Shown here: positions 33,856 through 47,000 of the stretch, one piece after another
Layout: every line of letters starts with the position of its first letter
Numbering within the stretch: position 1 is the first letter of the stretch
NCBI RefSeq assembly: GCF_000699445.3
Contig: NC_067197.1
Span: 28,875,809-28,939,808, forward strand
From: Schistosoma haematobium
Taxonomy: Eukaryota > Platyhelminthes > Trematoda > Strigeidida > Schistosomatidae
Length of the DNA stretch: 64,000 bases
Direction: 5' to 3'
The notes under the pieces: generated by a model
Seen by the model: only the letters and a program-made list of their open reading frames with translations
Databases searched by the model: none
What the model was told of the DNA's origin: nothing
Translations under genes and position numbers: made by a program

Positions 33856-33861
33856 TTTATT
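33856..33861 (-). terminator. AATAAA overlapping the RBM34 stop codon
   Basis: The minus strand reads GAA-AAA-TAA-ACC at the end of RBM34, so the hexamer AATAAA overlaps the TAA stop. If used, the 3' UTR would be only a few tens of bases. A further TTTATT (AATAAA on the minus strand) lies near 33740, about 110 bases downstream, and may be the real signal. Confidence 0.3.
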
Positions 33862-36800
33862 TTTCGTGCATATTATTCAACTTTTTCTTCTTTTTGTGTA
33901 TTTTTTTCTTAAAAAGCACTTCATTATTTTCTGACATATTTTTATTATTGCCATCATTAGTGTTACTATGAGTTAACTTGACTGGTTGTTGTTCCTTCAT
34001 CTTTTCCCTCTTTATCGCCTTTTTTTCTCGTTTATCCTTTTTCTTCGGATGAGTATTGAATATTTTATTATTTTTATCGTGACGATGACGATTAAATTTA
34101 ATCTGTTGAGCGCCTTCTTTATTTTTAATTTTCTTCACTTTACACTCCATAATTCTTATTTGTCTCCCACGTATACTCAGTGTATTAGATGAACGTATAG
34201 CTAATGGTATAATCGATGGGTCGTTGTATGCTACATAACCGAATCCACGTACAGCACCAGTTTGAGAATCACGTATTAGACGGACACTTTTTATTGATCC
34301 TAATGTAGAAAAAGTGCTGTAAATCTATGAAATAAAAATGTAGAGCACATCAAAGGAAGAACGATGAGTTTATGTGGATTTACATGTTAAAATGGAAATG
34401 TTTCTACAAAATCAGCTCTAATGTTGGCTATTTCATGTCATCTGATTGAGTTGTGGTCATGTACAGTGGGTTTCACACAATACTCTTATCACAAATCTAT
34501 TCATTTTAAGATTGAAGACCTACTTCGCTCATAATAACAGTAACGCTTACGTTAATTAATATTATATATTTAGTTAAAGTACATAATTCTCAATAGAAAA
34601 TGTGCAATATTTTAACAAAATTCCTGTCTTATTCTCATTCAACATATGAATATATACAATGATTAGCTGTAGTCTATTTACATCGGTAAGATTGGTCGAC
34701 ATGTTTCTAGCATATTATATGATGTATGAATTCTAAAGTGAAGGTCTCTGAGTTTTCATAGGATGAACAAAGAAAAAAATATACTAACCAGAATGGTGCT
34801 TATGACAGAGGTTTTCAGTATTAAGCATTGGGGGAAATTGTGGGTTTTTTATGACAGGACTGAAGTACATTATACATACTTATTACTTTAAGTAAATTTA
34901 AAACAAGGACATTTATCACGACATTTGCAGTTGGAAAATAGGTTGTCTAGATTTTTGAGCGGGTAGAAAACGAGTAATATTATAAATGTCCTTGAAGGCT
35001 TTTAGTGAATGGTCACAATTAACTGACCCCATCAACTTTTGAATCATTCCGTTTAATTTGGATGAATAATATTTTCAACGATGAACAACTTCACCGATTC
35101 AATTCGATCTTAATTTTGTTGGAATTAATTATTATTTTATACTTGGCTTCACAATAAACGAGAGTGACTGATGTTGAGGACTTTTTTCTCTGTGAACTAG
35201 CTTTTCACTACTTCTTGTTTTTCTCCAAATCTCTGATCGATGTTATTCCATGATAAAAATTATTTTACACATCAAGTTAGAAAACTTAACAGACTGGAAT
35301 AATATTTTACGATTTATCAGATTGCGATTGGACCGTTTAAGCACATGATGATACTCAATTATGAATGTAAAAACTCCATTGTTTAATTCATTTTAGACAA
35401 ATCGCAGAAAACAAATCAGAAATCTCAAGAAAATAAACATCAAAGAAATCTTTACAAATTTACTACATAGATAATTCATACTTTAAAGAGAAACGTAAAC
35501 TAACCTCTTCTTCATTACAATCGAATGGAAGATTGCCCACAAAAACACAATTATCTAGTTTACAATGTGTTTTATCATTATTATCAGTTGCTTTGTCAAC
35601 TCGAATATGATATACGTCATTAGTATTATTATTACTATTACCATTATTGGTAGATTCATTCTTATCACCAATGACATTAATTGATTCTTCCGGATTCACA
35701 ATAAAACCATCCGAATTCAAACAGCATCCATTTAAGGAAAGTACAATTGGTATACCGATCTTTGTTGTTAGAACAACATAACCCATACGAAATTTAGAAA
35801 CACCTGATTTTCATTAATATACATGAGAAAAAAAATACTTTGATTATTAAGATCACTAAGAGGATAATATAAATTTTTTAAGTGAATAATAACCAGTATA
35901 CATTTCATTTAACTCACTATATAATTGTATTTGTCTGTAGAATAAATAAATTTTCAAAATTTATGAGTTATTCAATACACTGAATTTAGTACTTTTTCTT
36001 GATATCGTTTACATCAGCTCTTGATGTTATTTTATTACCCCGTATATCAGTCACTAATTACAAGCTACTAACGTTAAATAAATAACATTCAGAGTATAGT
36101 TAAAATAATCTTTTCGTTAAATAAACACATTTCAAATTATCACCACAAATGAGATTATTTGTAGATTATCATCAATGATTTTTGGGATAATTCAATTAAT
36201 TTTGATTGATAAATGGGTGAAAGTTTTGAATTGTTATTTTAAAAGTTATAACTTCTTTGACTGAAGTGATTCAAAATCCCAGATAAACTGAATATTTTTT
36301 TATGTGACAGAAGAAAATGTTATTAGATAACATACTTGCCATCATTGTATAGAGGATAAATATCTCTTCACAATTGATTGATCACTGGGTAGTGATCAAT
36401 GTCATGTGTGTCAGGTCCTTCTTAGTGCAGATTGAATTCTATCAACCAAGTTGAAGTAAGGTCACAAGTCTAGGTGAATCGACATCGTGTGATGAGATAG
36501 TGATCTAGGGATTCCTGTAGACTACCTCCAACCACCATTGTCATCACAAATATCTCTTGTCTAGTATATGAATCACACTCGTCTAATTGTTCGATGGAGA
36601 TTTAACCAAAGTACTTTTAATTACTAAAATGTATGGAATTTAACTGCCGAGATCTGAAACAATGATTCAAATGGCGTTATTGTTCTTATCAGAACGGTTA
36701 CTCAGAGTCTGAGATTTTATGTTGTCATATATAAAGGAGCTTCTATAGTAATTAAAACAACAAAGAGCATATTGTTTCTTTTAATGACAACTATTATATA

Positions 36801-36916
36801 TTAACTGGTTTACACAGTTAGGAAAGATAAGAAACGTATTTATCTAATTCGCATTGTTGCTGTAAACATTTATGCTCGTTTATCATGATTAACAAAGGTT
36901 TAGCTAGTTTTTGCAG

Positions 36917-36951
<35 letters not shown>

Positions 36952-39142
36952 TACTTTTTGAAAGCCATGATAGTAATATCAGAATACTATGCAAACAGTT
37001 GTATATGAGATTCTAGAACAAGTTGTTAGACCACCTCCCAATTAACTCAATGTAGTGGGACTCATTTGCCAAGTAGTTTGTTTCGTGTACGCAGATTTGA
37101 GCCAAATTCAGTCAGTCGGCTAAAATGTAGGACCAGGCACATATATGCATCGGTCCAAGTTGCCATACCTCATTAGCACAACAAGATGAAAACTGAATTC
37201 AAAAAAGTAGTTAGTTCAATGATGGCAATATATAAAATAAAGATTGTGTATAAGGATATAGTACAGGAAAAAAGAATTTGTTGATAGAAAAGAAAGATAT
37301 AAAGCGATTTTAATCTCATAGTTTAAGGGAAGACAAAGAGTGTATAGACTCACGCCATTGTGGTCGATTCTGAGCCATGTCACCCAGAGTCTATAACCAT
37401 TGGTTACGATAGTCACGTGGACCCCAACCAAGTAGTCTGCATCTATCAACATGGCTAAGAATAGGAGTTAGTGACTTTAAGCACTGATGCCACCTTTTTG
37501 GTTTGAGCCAAATGAACTCTAGTAATATTACTTGGCTACCTATAAAATGATTTTTGATGGTTGATAGCTTCAACTGCTTAGCCGATATCAAAAAGCATAA
37601 TTCATAAACCTAGAAAAATTCTGTGTTAGGAATATATACCTGAAGATTCACCCGTGATAGCTGCACGTTTTCGTGCTAATCTACTAGTACCACCAGTAAC
37701 TGGAATAACACCACGAAATCTGACGGATTCAACACGGCAATCTGAAGATGAAATGTTGTTATTTTTCATTACATTATTAAATAGAGCTTCCATTCTTTTT
37801 TTGGTAATATTCAGTGGTAAATTGCCAACGAATATGGTTCTTGATAAACGTTCATTTAACAGTCGTCTATGTTGACGTTGAAGGCTTTAGAAAGACAAAA
37901 AGAACACATAAAATTTCTAATAGAACAGTGTGTTCCTTTCTAGTGTTTCATTTACAATAACTCAATTTTTTATTACAATTGACATTAATACACTTCAATC
38001 TGTGAGGGACAAAACTTTCTGTTGTACAACATCATGATTGAAACCTATGCTCCATATCCTTGGTTTTGTTAATTTGGACATTAACCCTAAAGTTAAATCC
38101 ATTAGCTGTTCACGGCGTTTACTAACCGAGAATTTCACTTAGTACATAAAATACAGAGGTACAAATATATTCTCGATAATTCGCACAGAGCACACAAATC
38201 TAACTGGAATTCTTAATAATCTTATTAAAACAATCAAATCATAGGTTAAATATTTTAAGTAATAGACATGTAACATTACAGAATAACTAACCTTCTACTT
38301 TGTGGGTTATCTACTTCAATAGAACTTTCATCACTCGTGAAATATTCTTCGTCATTAGAAAGTTCAGATTCATGATACCATTTTCCTTTTTCAATCTTGT
38401 GTGGAGCATTCTGTTTGCACCTTTTGGGTTTCGACGAGTTATACGATACTGTTATACCGTCTGGTAACTTGCTTTTATTAGATGTGTTAGATACCGTTTG
38501 GTTAGAAGAAATACTTTGACTTTGAATTCCTAACGAGGAAACGTCCTTCCTTCTTTTCCTTCCTTTTGATTTATTTACAGCCTCATTTTTCCTGAGTTCG
38601 ACCCACTTATATTTCTCCAATGCTTTCTGGTCACCAGAGGTGCTTTTAGGATGAACATTCAACACAGAACAGTGGTTTTGTGTTTTATGTTCCGAAGAGG
38701 CTCCGTTTGTTTTGAGCCTAGGTGTATCAACCCCATGGCAAGTAATTTCATTACTTAAATCGCATTCGTTCTGACCACTAGACGTAGAATTATGCTTTCT
38801 CTTTTTTAACGGTAATTCTGACACACTTTCCTTTCTCATCTCAGAACTGAGCTCAGTACTATCAAGAATAGCATAATCGCTCCGAGCATTAGAACTGCGC
38901 TTTCGTTTAAGCTTTTTATCTTTTTTAGACTCTTTTACAATAACTGTTTCACCTTTTTGTTTAATTTTATTAGATGACAGAGATACGTTGTGGTCATTGT
39001 GATTGACAGGTTTGGCTTCGTCATGGTGCTTACGTGCACCTATTTTCGGTGTTTTAGGTGATTTCTCTGTTTCAAACGTGGGGTTATTAGGATTATCTTC
39101 AAGACTTATGTCTTCATCTCGTTTGGTTTTTTGTTTGCCCAT
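33857..39142 (-). CDS. RBM34: RBM34 / Nop12-type RNA-binding protein, complete, 4 exons
   Basis: Predicted nucleolar RNA-binding protein. The yeast relative Nop12 acts in 60S ribosome biogenesis. Exons on the minus strand are 39142-38292, 37884-37640, 35803-35505 and 34324-33857. Phases 2, 1 and 0 match across the junctions, giving 620 residues. Residues 1-283 are low-complexity, charged and rich in K, S and N, with several basic clusters usable as nuclear or nucleolar signals. RRM1 begins in exon 2 (RTIFVGNLPLNITKKRMEAL, then VESVRFRG) and ends in exon 3 (FRMGYVVL). RRM2 begins late in exon 3 (NCVFVGNLPFDCNEEE), and RNP1 is GFGYVAY in exon 4. The VESVRF and VFVGNLPF contexts are typical of RBM34. 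The C-terminus is lysine-rich. RRM1 carries an Asn/Asp-rich insert of about 40 residues between its halves. The first ATG of the open frame has a favourable AAG-ATG-G context. Confidence 0.9.
34325..35504. other. RBM34 intron 3, nothing identified
   Basis: AT-rich intron between the exons starting at 34324 and ending at 35505. No repeat family recognised. Confidence 0.5.
36414..36450 (+). repeat. Dispersed repeat fragment shared with 15722-15755
   Basis: GTCCTTCTTAGTGCAGATTG then AATTCTATCAACCAAG is the second copy of the core seen at 15722-15755. Family unknown. Confidence 0.45.
36920..36949. repeat. (AT)n microsatellite
   Basis: A 30-base AT run inside the RBM34 intron 35804-37639. Confidence 0.9.
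37105..37500 (-). mobile_element. RTE-clade LINE (family B), 3' fragment in an RBM34 intron
   Basis: The minus strand reads SLTPILSHVDRCRLLGWGPR and DYRNQWL (37495-37400), then the shared family-B 3' UTR to about 37110 (a GGCAACTTGGACCGATGCAT stretch on the minus strand). It lies in the same orientation as RBM34, inside its intron 35804-37639. Confidence 0.65.
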
Positions 39143-39180
39143 CTTTACAGTTGTTTACAGGATCGTCGTAATAGCTTCAA

Positions 39181-39190
39181 CTATCTAAAA
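39181..39190 (-). promoter_or_regulatory. Candidate 3' splice acceptor upstream of the RBM34 start
   Basis: On the minus strand a pyrimidine/T-rich stretch ending GGTTTTAG lies 42 bases before the RBM34 ATG, so a mature 5' end would begin at 39184. This could be the acceptor of an upstream non-coding exon or a spliced-leader trans-splicing site, since flatworms trans-splice many mRNAs. Only the acceptor motif is seen. Which use, if any, is inference. Confidence 0.3.
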
Positions 39191-41719
39191 CCACAAGTAC
39201 AAATTGGATGACTATTACTTATTTTAATCAGAGCTGTATAAAAAGAATCACTGGCCAGTTAGGTTACTAGTACCGAATACTATGTAAATAGGAACGAAAA
39301 ACTTACTAATTTCCTTTGGACAAAAGTTTGTATTAAAACCAAAAATCAAATATATTAGAAAACACCAGCGCTGAGAACCTACTTAGGGATTGCTAAAGTA
39401 GGTGAATGGAGTAGTGTGCCGTTTCTAAGGAGTTTCTGATAGTAGTTTAAGTAATGAAGTAGTATGAATGACGTCATTTTGAATGACCATAAGGCTGCCA
39501 TAAATATGCAGCAGAATGATATCCATGTGGTAATTTCTATCTTTCGAATAATAGTTGTTTGATAGTAACAGTTAGAATGACTAGGTTCTTGGACTAGTGT
39601 ATTTTTATCGGTTATTACCTGATCCTGACTATTACGAATCGATTTTTTACTGACAATTGCACTAAGTCAACTTACATGGACCCAGTTTGGAGTTAAAAAG
39701 CATTTGTAAATTTGTGCAGGTTTGGAATAGTAATCAAAGTTTATTTATAACAGAAAGATGAATGTAAACTTACTTTAAGTTAGTATTATGAAACTAAGCA
39801 TACTCACATATGTTTTGTACTAAACATATTCCCCTAGAAGCAGTGACATTTGAATTATTGGATCGAGATACCATGCCAACATTTACTGATAATCGGGATA
39901 CTAAGCTAAAGTTCCACCACATGAACTTTCGTAATTATCCAACAGAGGACAAGATGTATAGATAAATTAAAATCTAAAACGGAGTTATCATTTTTAGTGA
40001 ATACTAGTTGGTAGTTATAACTATTGGAGTAGCCTGTTTAGTATGTTCAAACATGACTTTGGACCTAGGGACCATTTATAACATCGCGAATAAGTGTGAT
40101 CTCATTTGCCAAGCCACTAGTAACACTCACACAGGTTCCCAGGAAAATGGTCCTTCTGACTATTTTTACTGTCCAACCACAGCAAGAGTCCAGACAGGTC
40201 CCCACTATTCTTTATAAGTACTTTGTATAGACGTTGGTTACCAATTAATAGTGACTTGGACAAGCCTACATACCACCAGATAGTAGGACTTGTAGGGGAT
40301 TATCTTCGAAACACTTCCTAAAGCTTCATACATCAATTTTCCTGATAACCATTCCTAAATAAATCACAACGGTGTATAAATTGCAGGAGACAATACGAAG
40401 CATAGACTACAATTTTCCATTGAACAGAGCAAATCACTGAGCCACAAACACACAAAGCGGATCCAAGCAGAAATGCTAACGCGAGTGAGCAAACAAATAC
40501 AGAGGCGAATTACGAGTCGAATGAATTAATAAGGTTCAGGCGCATATATATAGGAAGACGAATGATTCATCGAGAAATTTAAGCAACTGATGTATTACGA
40601 GGGATTAGAGAACTGATGTATTAGGTAGCAAGAGCGATGTGAGTAGGCTGCAATACGTGATCAAGAATACAGAAATAATAATAATAGTAATAATAATACG
40701 AAGATATACAAATTGTAACTGTTTGGATGACACTGTCTGTCAAACAAGTTAATTGAAGGACTTGACAAAATTAGACACAGGCATACTTAAGTGTAGAAGA
40801 TTCGCTGTCTGGGCAATACATCTAGCACAACGTAATCAATACAGAGTACTGTTTCTAGGTTCCATTTAGGAAACTAAGAAGTTACATACTGCTTTAAAAC
40901 AAAAGATAGGAAGTAAGTGCAAAGGCGAACACTTTTTTACTACCACTCTATGGAATGAAATCGAAGAACGAACACTGTGAACAGTGATGTCTCAGGTTTT
41001 TTAAGAAGCAGAGTATTCGAAGCGTCTCCATCCGAAGAGAGAAGATTGCTTTGTCACACAAAGGTTTACTTCTGATTTTAAAGACAAGCCTTGGATCGCT
41101 CTTCTCGAGTTATGAGGGATTAGAGGACTTATTTTTAGCGAGTTACCAGAGTAGTATATAACAGGAAATTAGATTTGACTGATCGAAATTTACAAACATA
41201 CCGTCGGTTTCAAAAGTTCTGATAATATTCATATCCGAAAAGTTTTTAAAATTGTAAGCACCATAAAATACCAAAAAAAAGGTTATTAGATGACGGATTG
41301 GATCATTACACTCTAGTTTATTAATCCGTTGGCACGCCGACTTCTGATCTTCAGGCCTTTTTAGTTAGTTAAGCCAAAGAAACTTTAGCGACGCTTTTGT
41401 TGCGGCAAAAACTTGGAATTCTAATACGTGCAGGTCTTTTATAGTGACCGTGGACTTCCCGAAATATATATAAAAATATGGTTACGTATAGACTCATCTA
41501 AGCGACAATCACAGTGACTTAGCATAAGTGAAATAGCACTGTAAAGGGAGCATCACCACATAATGTATAAAAAAAAGACTCAGGCTGTTTCTCATTTATG
41601 CCTCGGAAACTGCTTGTAACCGTGACCCTTGTGTGGAGGTGACAACATTTGAAGGTCAAAGGACTGTATGACCATCGTTCAAACGGTTCAAATGGTTGTG
41701 GACGGAATAGAAGAAGCTT
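39191..41719. other. RBM34 upstream region, unclassified, partly repeat-like
   Basis: The RBM34 promoter should lie at the left end. From about 40000 the sequence is less AT-rich and looks like transposon non-coding DNA (for example GTCCTACTATCTGGTGG on the minus strand near 40290), ending with an (AAT)n run at 40670-40700. Sequence 41300-41719 is probably the 3' UTR of the CR1-type LINE. No coding potential. Confidence 0.4.
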
Positions 41720-42109
41720 TCGCTTAATAGGCTTCCGTGTCTAGTAGCAGGGGATCACCAAATCCTCCAGGCAGGAACCTAGGTATGTTTACAATAAAAG
41801 AGGAAAGGAAATTAGTAAATCATAGTGTGACACTATCCTTAGTCCTTAAGAATAGATCAAGTTGCCTCTTAAAGGACTCCTGGGAAGTCGCTTGGACTAG
41901 CTCGGCCGGCAGCGAATTCTAGCATTTGACAGCTCATAAGGAGTAGAAGTTGTGTCTACAGTCCGTTCTGCTATGTTGTGTCTCCAGTTTTTGGGTGTTA
42001 CCCCTTAGTTTAGTGTTGGAACTAAGCTTAAGTAGGTGTTTAAGAGGATGTCCAGAAGTGTTAAGGATACTATAAGCCATCAAAATATCACCTCTAAGAC
42101 GTCTATACT

Positions 42110-43747
42110 CTAATGGGTAAAGGTTAAGTGAATGGAGGCGCTCTTCGTACGGTTTAGATTTGAGTCCTCGAACTGATTTCGTGGCTCGCCGTTGGATACG
42201 CTCCAGGGTGTCCTTATCCTTTTGGAGTGAGAGGGAAATACTATTTTTTCGTACTCTAAATGGGGACGGACGAAACTATTAAAGATTATACGGAAAGTTC
42301 TTTCGTCAAACTGGCCAAAAATGAGCTTCAACGTTACCAGTGCAAGGTTTGCTCGGAAGGTATTTTTGTCACAGTTAGCGTAAGACTTTAAGTCATGGGG
42401 CACCAGGACTCCTAAATCTTTTTCGACTTGGGATACTACTAGAGAGGAGTTTCCTAAGTTGTAACTGTAGTTTGCGACATGTCGCAGATGGACTACTTTA
42501 CACTTTGAAGTGTTGAAGGTAAGTCCGTTATCGTCTGCCCAACTTTGAAGTCGAGTCAGATCCTCCTGAAGTGCCTGTATATCGTCTTGGTTGCGTATCT
42601 CTCTCCAAAGTTTCACGTCATCGGCAAAAGGTAATAAGTCTGACGTTACCTGTTGAAGAAGATCATTTATGTAGATCAAGAAGAGAAGAGGCCCTAGTAC
42701 TGAGCCCTGGGGGACCCCACTAGGACATTCCATAGCCTGAGATAAAGTGAAATTAACCCTAACCTTAAAGTGTCGATTTTTTAGGTATGAAGTAAGCCAA
42801 TCGATTAGAGGTGGTCTGATACCCAATCGTTTGAGCTTATGGATAAGACACAAGTGGTTAACCCTATCAAAAGCTTTTGAGAAATCAAGGTAAATGATAT
42901 CAACCTTTCCCTTGCGATCGAGGTTGCTTGTCCATCTGTCCACCGCAGTCAGCAGGTTGGTTATACAAGAGTAACCCTTCCTGAAACCATGCTGTTGGGT
43001 TGAGAAGAAATTCAAGGACAGTAGATAGTCGTTTAAACCGTCGCACAACAGGGACTCCATGAGTTTTGAGGGTATGGAGAGAAGAGCCACCGGTCGGTAA
43101 CTTGAAGCTTCGCTGCGTCGACCTCCTTTGAAAATTGGTATGATGTGAGCCAGCTTCCAATTTTCCGGTAGTTTTCCCCGACTTTGCGAGTGTGAGAACA
43201 TCACGCTAAGCGGCGTTGCCAGGATTGAGGCTGCTTCCCTCAGTAGGGCGGAATTGACCATGTCCGGGCCAGGAGAAGTGTTTGGTCTTAAGTGCTGCAG
43301 TTTCCGGAACATCAAGTCAGCGCTTAGGTTCGCTTCGCAAAGTCCTGTGGAATTGCAAACGAAACTGTTATCAGTAAAGTTAATGTCGGTCGGTTGAAAT
43401 GTCTGGGAGTAATGTTCAGCCAGAAGGTTAGTGGCGTCGCCATCGTTGTTGGTCGGGCCGTTAAGACCTACCATTTGGGAAAATTCAGTTTTGGCTTGAC
43501 GAAGAGAGGCTGCATAATGGAATAAGCTTTTCGGATCAGGGACAAATTTATCAATAAGCTTTATCTGGTACTGCAGCCTATCCACTCTTATAGCCTTCGT
43601 GCATATGTTCCTTATATGTTTGTATTGCCTGCACGCGCCGTTGTTATCAGTTCGTTTGTATTCTGCCCAACAGTGCATTTCGCGACTTAGCAAACGAAGA
43701 GTGCGGTTCTTGATAATTGTATGTTGCTTGTAGATTTTGGGGACCAT
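42110..43747 (-). pseudogene. CR1-type reverse transcriptase domain
   Basis: In order along the 545-residue frame: SPGPDMVNSALLREAASILA, WKLAHIIPIFKGG, SYRPVALLSIPSKLMES, QHGFRKGYSCITNLL, IIYLDFSKAFDRVNH, GVPQGSVLGPLLFLIYINDL, the catalytic LPFADDVKLW, and LTFNTSKCKVVHLRH. The catalytic FADD is intact. The last 30 or so residues are out of frame relative to the family because of an indel near 42230, and the true C-terminus continues in another frame to about 41760. Confidence 0.85.
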
Positions 43748-44686
43748 TTAAAGAACAGAACTCTTCGTAGCACATATGAGCGTGTGCAGTAAGAAGTCCC
43801 ATTGAGCATCCACATCGAGTTGGGGGCGAACATACCAATCCACCTGTTGTCGATAGTCCTGCAGAGCTAACACATTCAACCGTTTGAAATTCCAGTGCAA
43901 GTAGTTGGTGGGATATCTTAGCTGAGTTTTGCTGAAGAAACTGAGAGCTATGACGGCGTGATCGCTTTTTCCCAGGGGAGCCAGGGTTGAGAGGTTGCCA
44001 ACTAGGAATTCTTCATTTGTGAATACACAGTCTAAGCGCGATGGTGTCTGACTGTTTCCCCAACGAGTTGCCGACCTCACCTTTTCGTACAATCCCAAGT
44101 CATCGATGACGTTGAAGAACCGAGCTTCAATTGAGTTGTCGCCTCCAATATACGTGTGTTCCGCGAAGTTGGCTCTAGGGAGATTAAAGTCCCCTAGAAT
44201 CAGGATGTGTGTGAAACCGAGACGAGTAGAGCGGGATGGTCCTTCCAGCATACGACTGTCGTACTCGATGTCGGCAGTTGGCTTCCTATAAATGACTCCG
44301 ACTAGGCACCTCGAAGTACTAGACAATCTTACAGACCACCATATAGATTCCTCAAGATTGTTAAACTCGAGGTTATGAACTTGGTGCACCTCCAAGCAAG
44401 AACGTATGTAAACAGCTACTCCGCCCCCAATTCCTGATTTTCTATCATTGCGGAACAAAGACATCCCAGGTAATGCTAACTCATGGTCCGAGAACTGAGA
44501 AGATATCCAGGCTTCAGATATTCCTATCAGATGGGCCTTATTAGCATTGCTAAGTTCACGTAGTTCATCCAGTTTGTTTGGCAGACTCGCGGCGTTCATA
44601 TACAGGCAGTTTATGCTTTCAATTTGGAACGCGTGAGCTTCGTCCTGTTTGTCTGTATGAGCCTTACGTGAATGGACAGGTAGCAA
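43748..44686 (-). pseudogene. CR1-type AP-endonuclease domain
   Basis: This 312-residue frame begins near INCLYMNAASLPNKLDELRE (the usual N- and LxxxR-type start of LINE endonucleases), then IGISEAWI (the catalytic Glu is usually in this SExW motif), GGGVAVYIR, LVGVIYRKP, ILILGDFNLP, RLDCVFTN and GKSDHAVI (catalytic SDH). All motifs are intact. The frame ends at TAA (43750-43748) and the RT frame restarts in phase at the next codon. Confidence 0.8.
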
Positions 44687-44700
44687 TAACAGGTGGCAAT

Positions 44701-45884
44701 AACAACCTACAGATTTCAGTGCTGTTAATCCATCACCAAGTTTCCGTTATTTTGTCGTCTTACCCTGAAGTATGTGTTATTGCTAATTGTTACCAAGTAC
44801 TTTCGTTACTGAACTCAAGTGCATCCTAAGCGTATTCAAAGTCATCTGCTCACTTTTTCTCTTGTCCAATTTACAAACTGCTAGAAATAATAAAATGTAC
44901 GAAATACTAGTTCGTATATTATGTTTGACATTACTTATTATGCTTCTCCTTGAGGTCTGAGCAACAATAGTATTGAAGTTATAGCGGTAAATAAATCCCC
45001 AAAATAAATAGCTCTGCAAGTTTTCGACATTAGATGCTGATCACATTAATTTTAATGAACCCACCTAGCTTAAAGCGCTCGGTCATGGATCCGCACCAGA
45101 TCACGAGTGGGAACTCCATGCTCAACATCCCCTGCAATCGCTAGCCAGATTAGATCAGATGATCCTTGATATTTTGATAGCCTATCAAACATATCTTCGA
45201 ACCTCCTCGCTTCTGTCTTTTGATTTCACTTGGTGGGTACGCTTCATATCAGGTGTTACTGGCTAAAGAGTTGTGAAACTCCAAATACCTGTGGCATCTT
45301 CAAAGTGATCTTGACAAAGAAAAAGTATGATTCTTGTCATATTACTCTTGAAACAGAATGGGGACAACAAAGTGGTTAATTATCAGGGATCTCAGGATAA
45401 ACTGGCACCTCTAGTAACCTTGCCTAGTACTAAGAAGACTATAACATGCTGCACTACGCAGATGTGTACTGGTCAAAGGGAAGTTGTTAGAAGTCATTCA
45501 ATTACCTGCTGTCATAATAAAAGTATTATAGACAGAAGTTACTTATGTACTTTATTATTTTACTTCGGCATTGAATTTCCCATTCACCTCTATTGGATGA
45601 CGAAATGTCTCTGTTTAAAAAAGACGCAGCGTGAGCCTCATGTACAATCGTGTTGTGTAATAAGCGGTACAACCAAAATCTTAAATCGTTCTGATTTTAC
45701 TACTTAAAAAGTTCTTGCTCAGAATGAAGACTGTTTATATACCCATAAACAGAATAGTCGTCCCATAAATTACTGAGAACTAATTCTTTTTATATAAGTA
45801 TAAGGGTTTTTACTTTATATTCTTAATGCTGGAATCGATTTCCCACCGTTTTTAGTCCGTTAAGATATTTGCTATCAATCGACT
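44701..45884. other. Intergenic, unassigned
   Basis: Between the 5'-truncated CR1-type LINE and the RTE-C remnant. No coding signal that can be supported. Confidence 0.45.
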
Positions 45885-47000
45885 GGATGGAATTCGTCAC
45901 TATACACCCACTTCCTTGACTATGAAAAGGCGTTCGACAGAGTGGATAGGAGAAATTATGTGACCTCCTTCAACACTATGGCGTACCTGAGATTCTCAAC
46001 ATCATATGGAATCCATACGACGAACTACAGTGCAATGTAGTGCGTGAAGGACAGCTGATAAACGCATTTCACATGAAGGTCGGTGTCAGAAAAGAGTACC
46101 AACTCCCGCCTTTATTTTTCGTCTGGTGGTTGACTGGATTCTGAAGACATCCACATCTGAGAGGAAGTACAGAATAGAATGGACGGCTTACATGCAACTA
46201 GACAATTTGGACCACTCAGATGATCTAGCTATTCTATCTCAACAACACGAACAAATGCATGTCAATACAACCGGTGTAGCAGCAGCCTCTATATCAGCAG
46301 GCCCCAACATACACAAGGGAAAGAACAATATCCTCAAATGCTAACTAAATCAATCGATCTTGATGGGGAAACTCTGGAAGAGATGGAATGTTTTACGTTC
46401 CTGGGCAGCATCATCGACGAACAAGGAGGATCTGATGCAGACGTAAATCCATGCATTAGAAAAGCAAAGGAGGGATTCTTGCAATTGAAAAACATATGAA
46501 ACTCAAAACAACTGTCTACAAGCCAACATCAAAGTCGGAATCCTCAGTACGAACGTCATAACGATCTTTAATGCAGACATCATGACAGTTCTGTCGTGCG
46601 CGGCTAAAAATTAGAGAACTACCATCATCAAAAATATACAGGTATTTATGAACAATTGTCTACGCAAGATACTCAATGTCTGCTAGCCTACTATGGGAGA
46701 GAACAAACCACCTTCTATCCGAAAAGGAAATTAGGAAAAGATGCAGCAGATGGATAGCATGTACATTGAGGAAACCACCAGAACAGCATCACTAGGCAAG
46801 GGTTAACTTGGAATCCCGAAAGGAAACGGAAAAGTGGAAGACCCATGGACTCATTGAGTCGGGAATGGGAAGTAGACATCAAAGGAATGAACAGCAAATG
46901 GTAGAAACGAGAAATGATCGCTCAGGATAGAGCTGGAAAAATCGTTGAGATTACCACAACTTTTCGTCGGTAGCAGTAGATGCCACATTGGTTACGAAAT
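45885..47000 (+). mobile_element. RTE-clade LINE (family C), decayed RT
   Basis: Broken frames read FLDYEKAFDRVDRRN, HYGVPEILNIIWNPYDELQC, LDNLDHSDDLAILSQQHEQM (the catalytic F/YADD has become HSDD), [78 protein letters not shown]. Many stops and frameshifts separate these, so this is an old copy. An (H)SDD site would be expected to be inactive or weak. Confidence 0.75.

Larger units (their letters stand above)
41720..44700 (-). mobile_element. CR1-type LINE, endonuclease-RT, lightly broken
   Basis: This is a minus-strand element of about 3 kb with endonuclease (44686-43748) and reverse transcriptase (43747 to about 41760) in one frame, broken by a single TAA between the domains. RT has a frameshift near 42230 and two later stops (FYSL-stop-AVKC-stop-NSLPAELVQATSQ), each explicable by a C-to-T or G-to-A transition. 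After the RT come the usual LINE end motifs (ERIQRRATKSVRGLKSKPYE, FKRQLDLFLRTKDSVTL). A 3' UTR probably continues below 41720 to about 41300. No ORF1 is seen upstream, so the copy is 5'-truncated at the endonuclease start. Confidence 0.85.

Noticed and set aside
40000..40700. Possible LTR of a retrotransposon
   Set aside because: No second copy in the window, no primer-binding site or polypurine tract recognised; left as unclassified.
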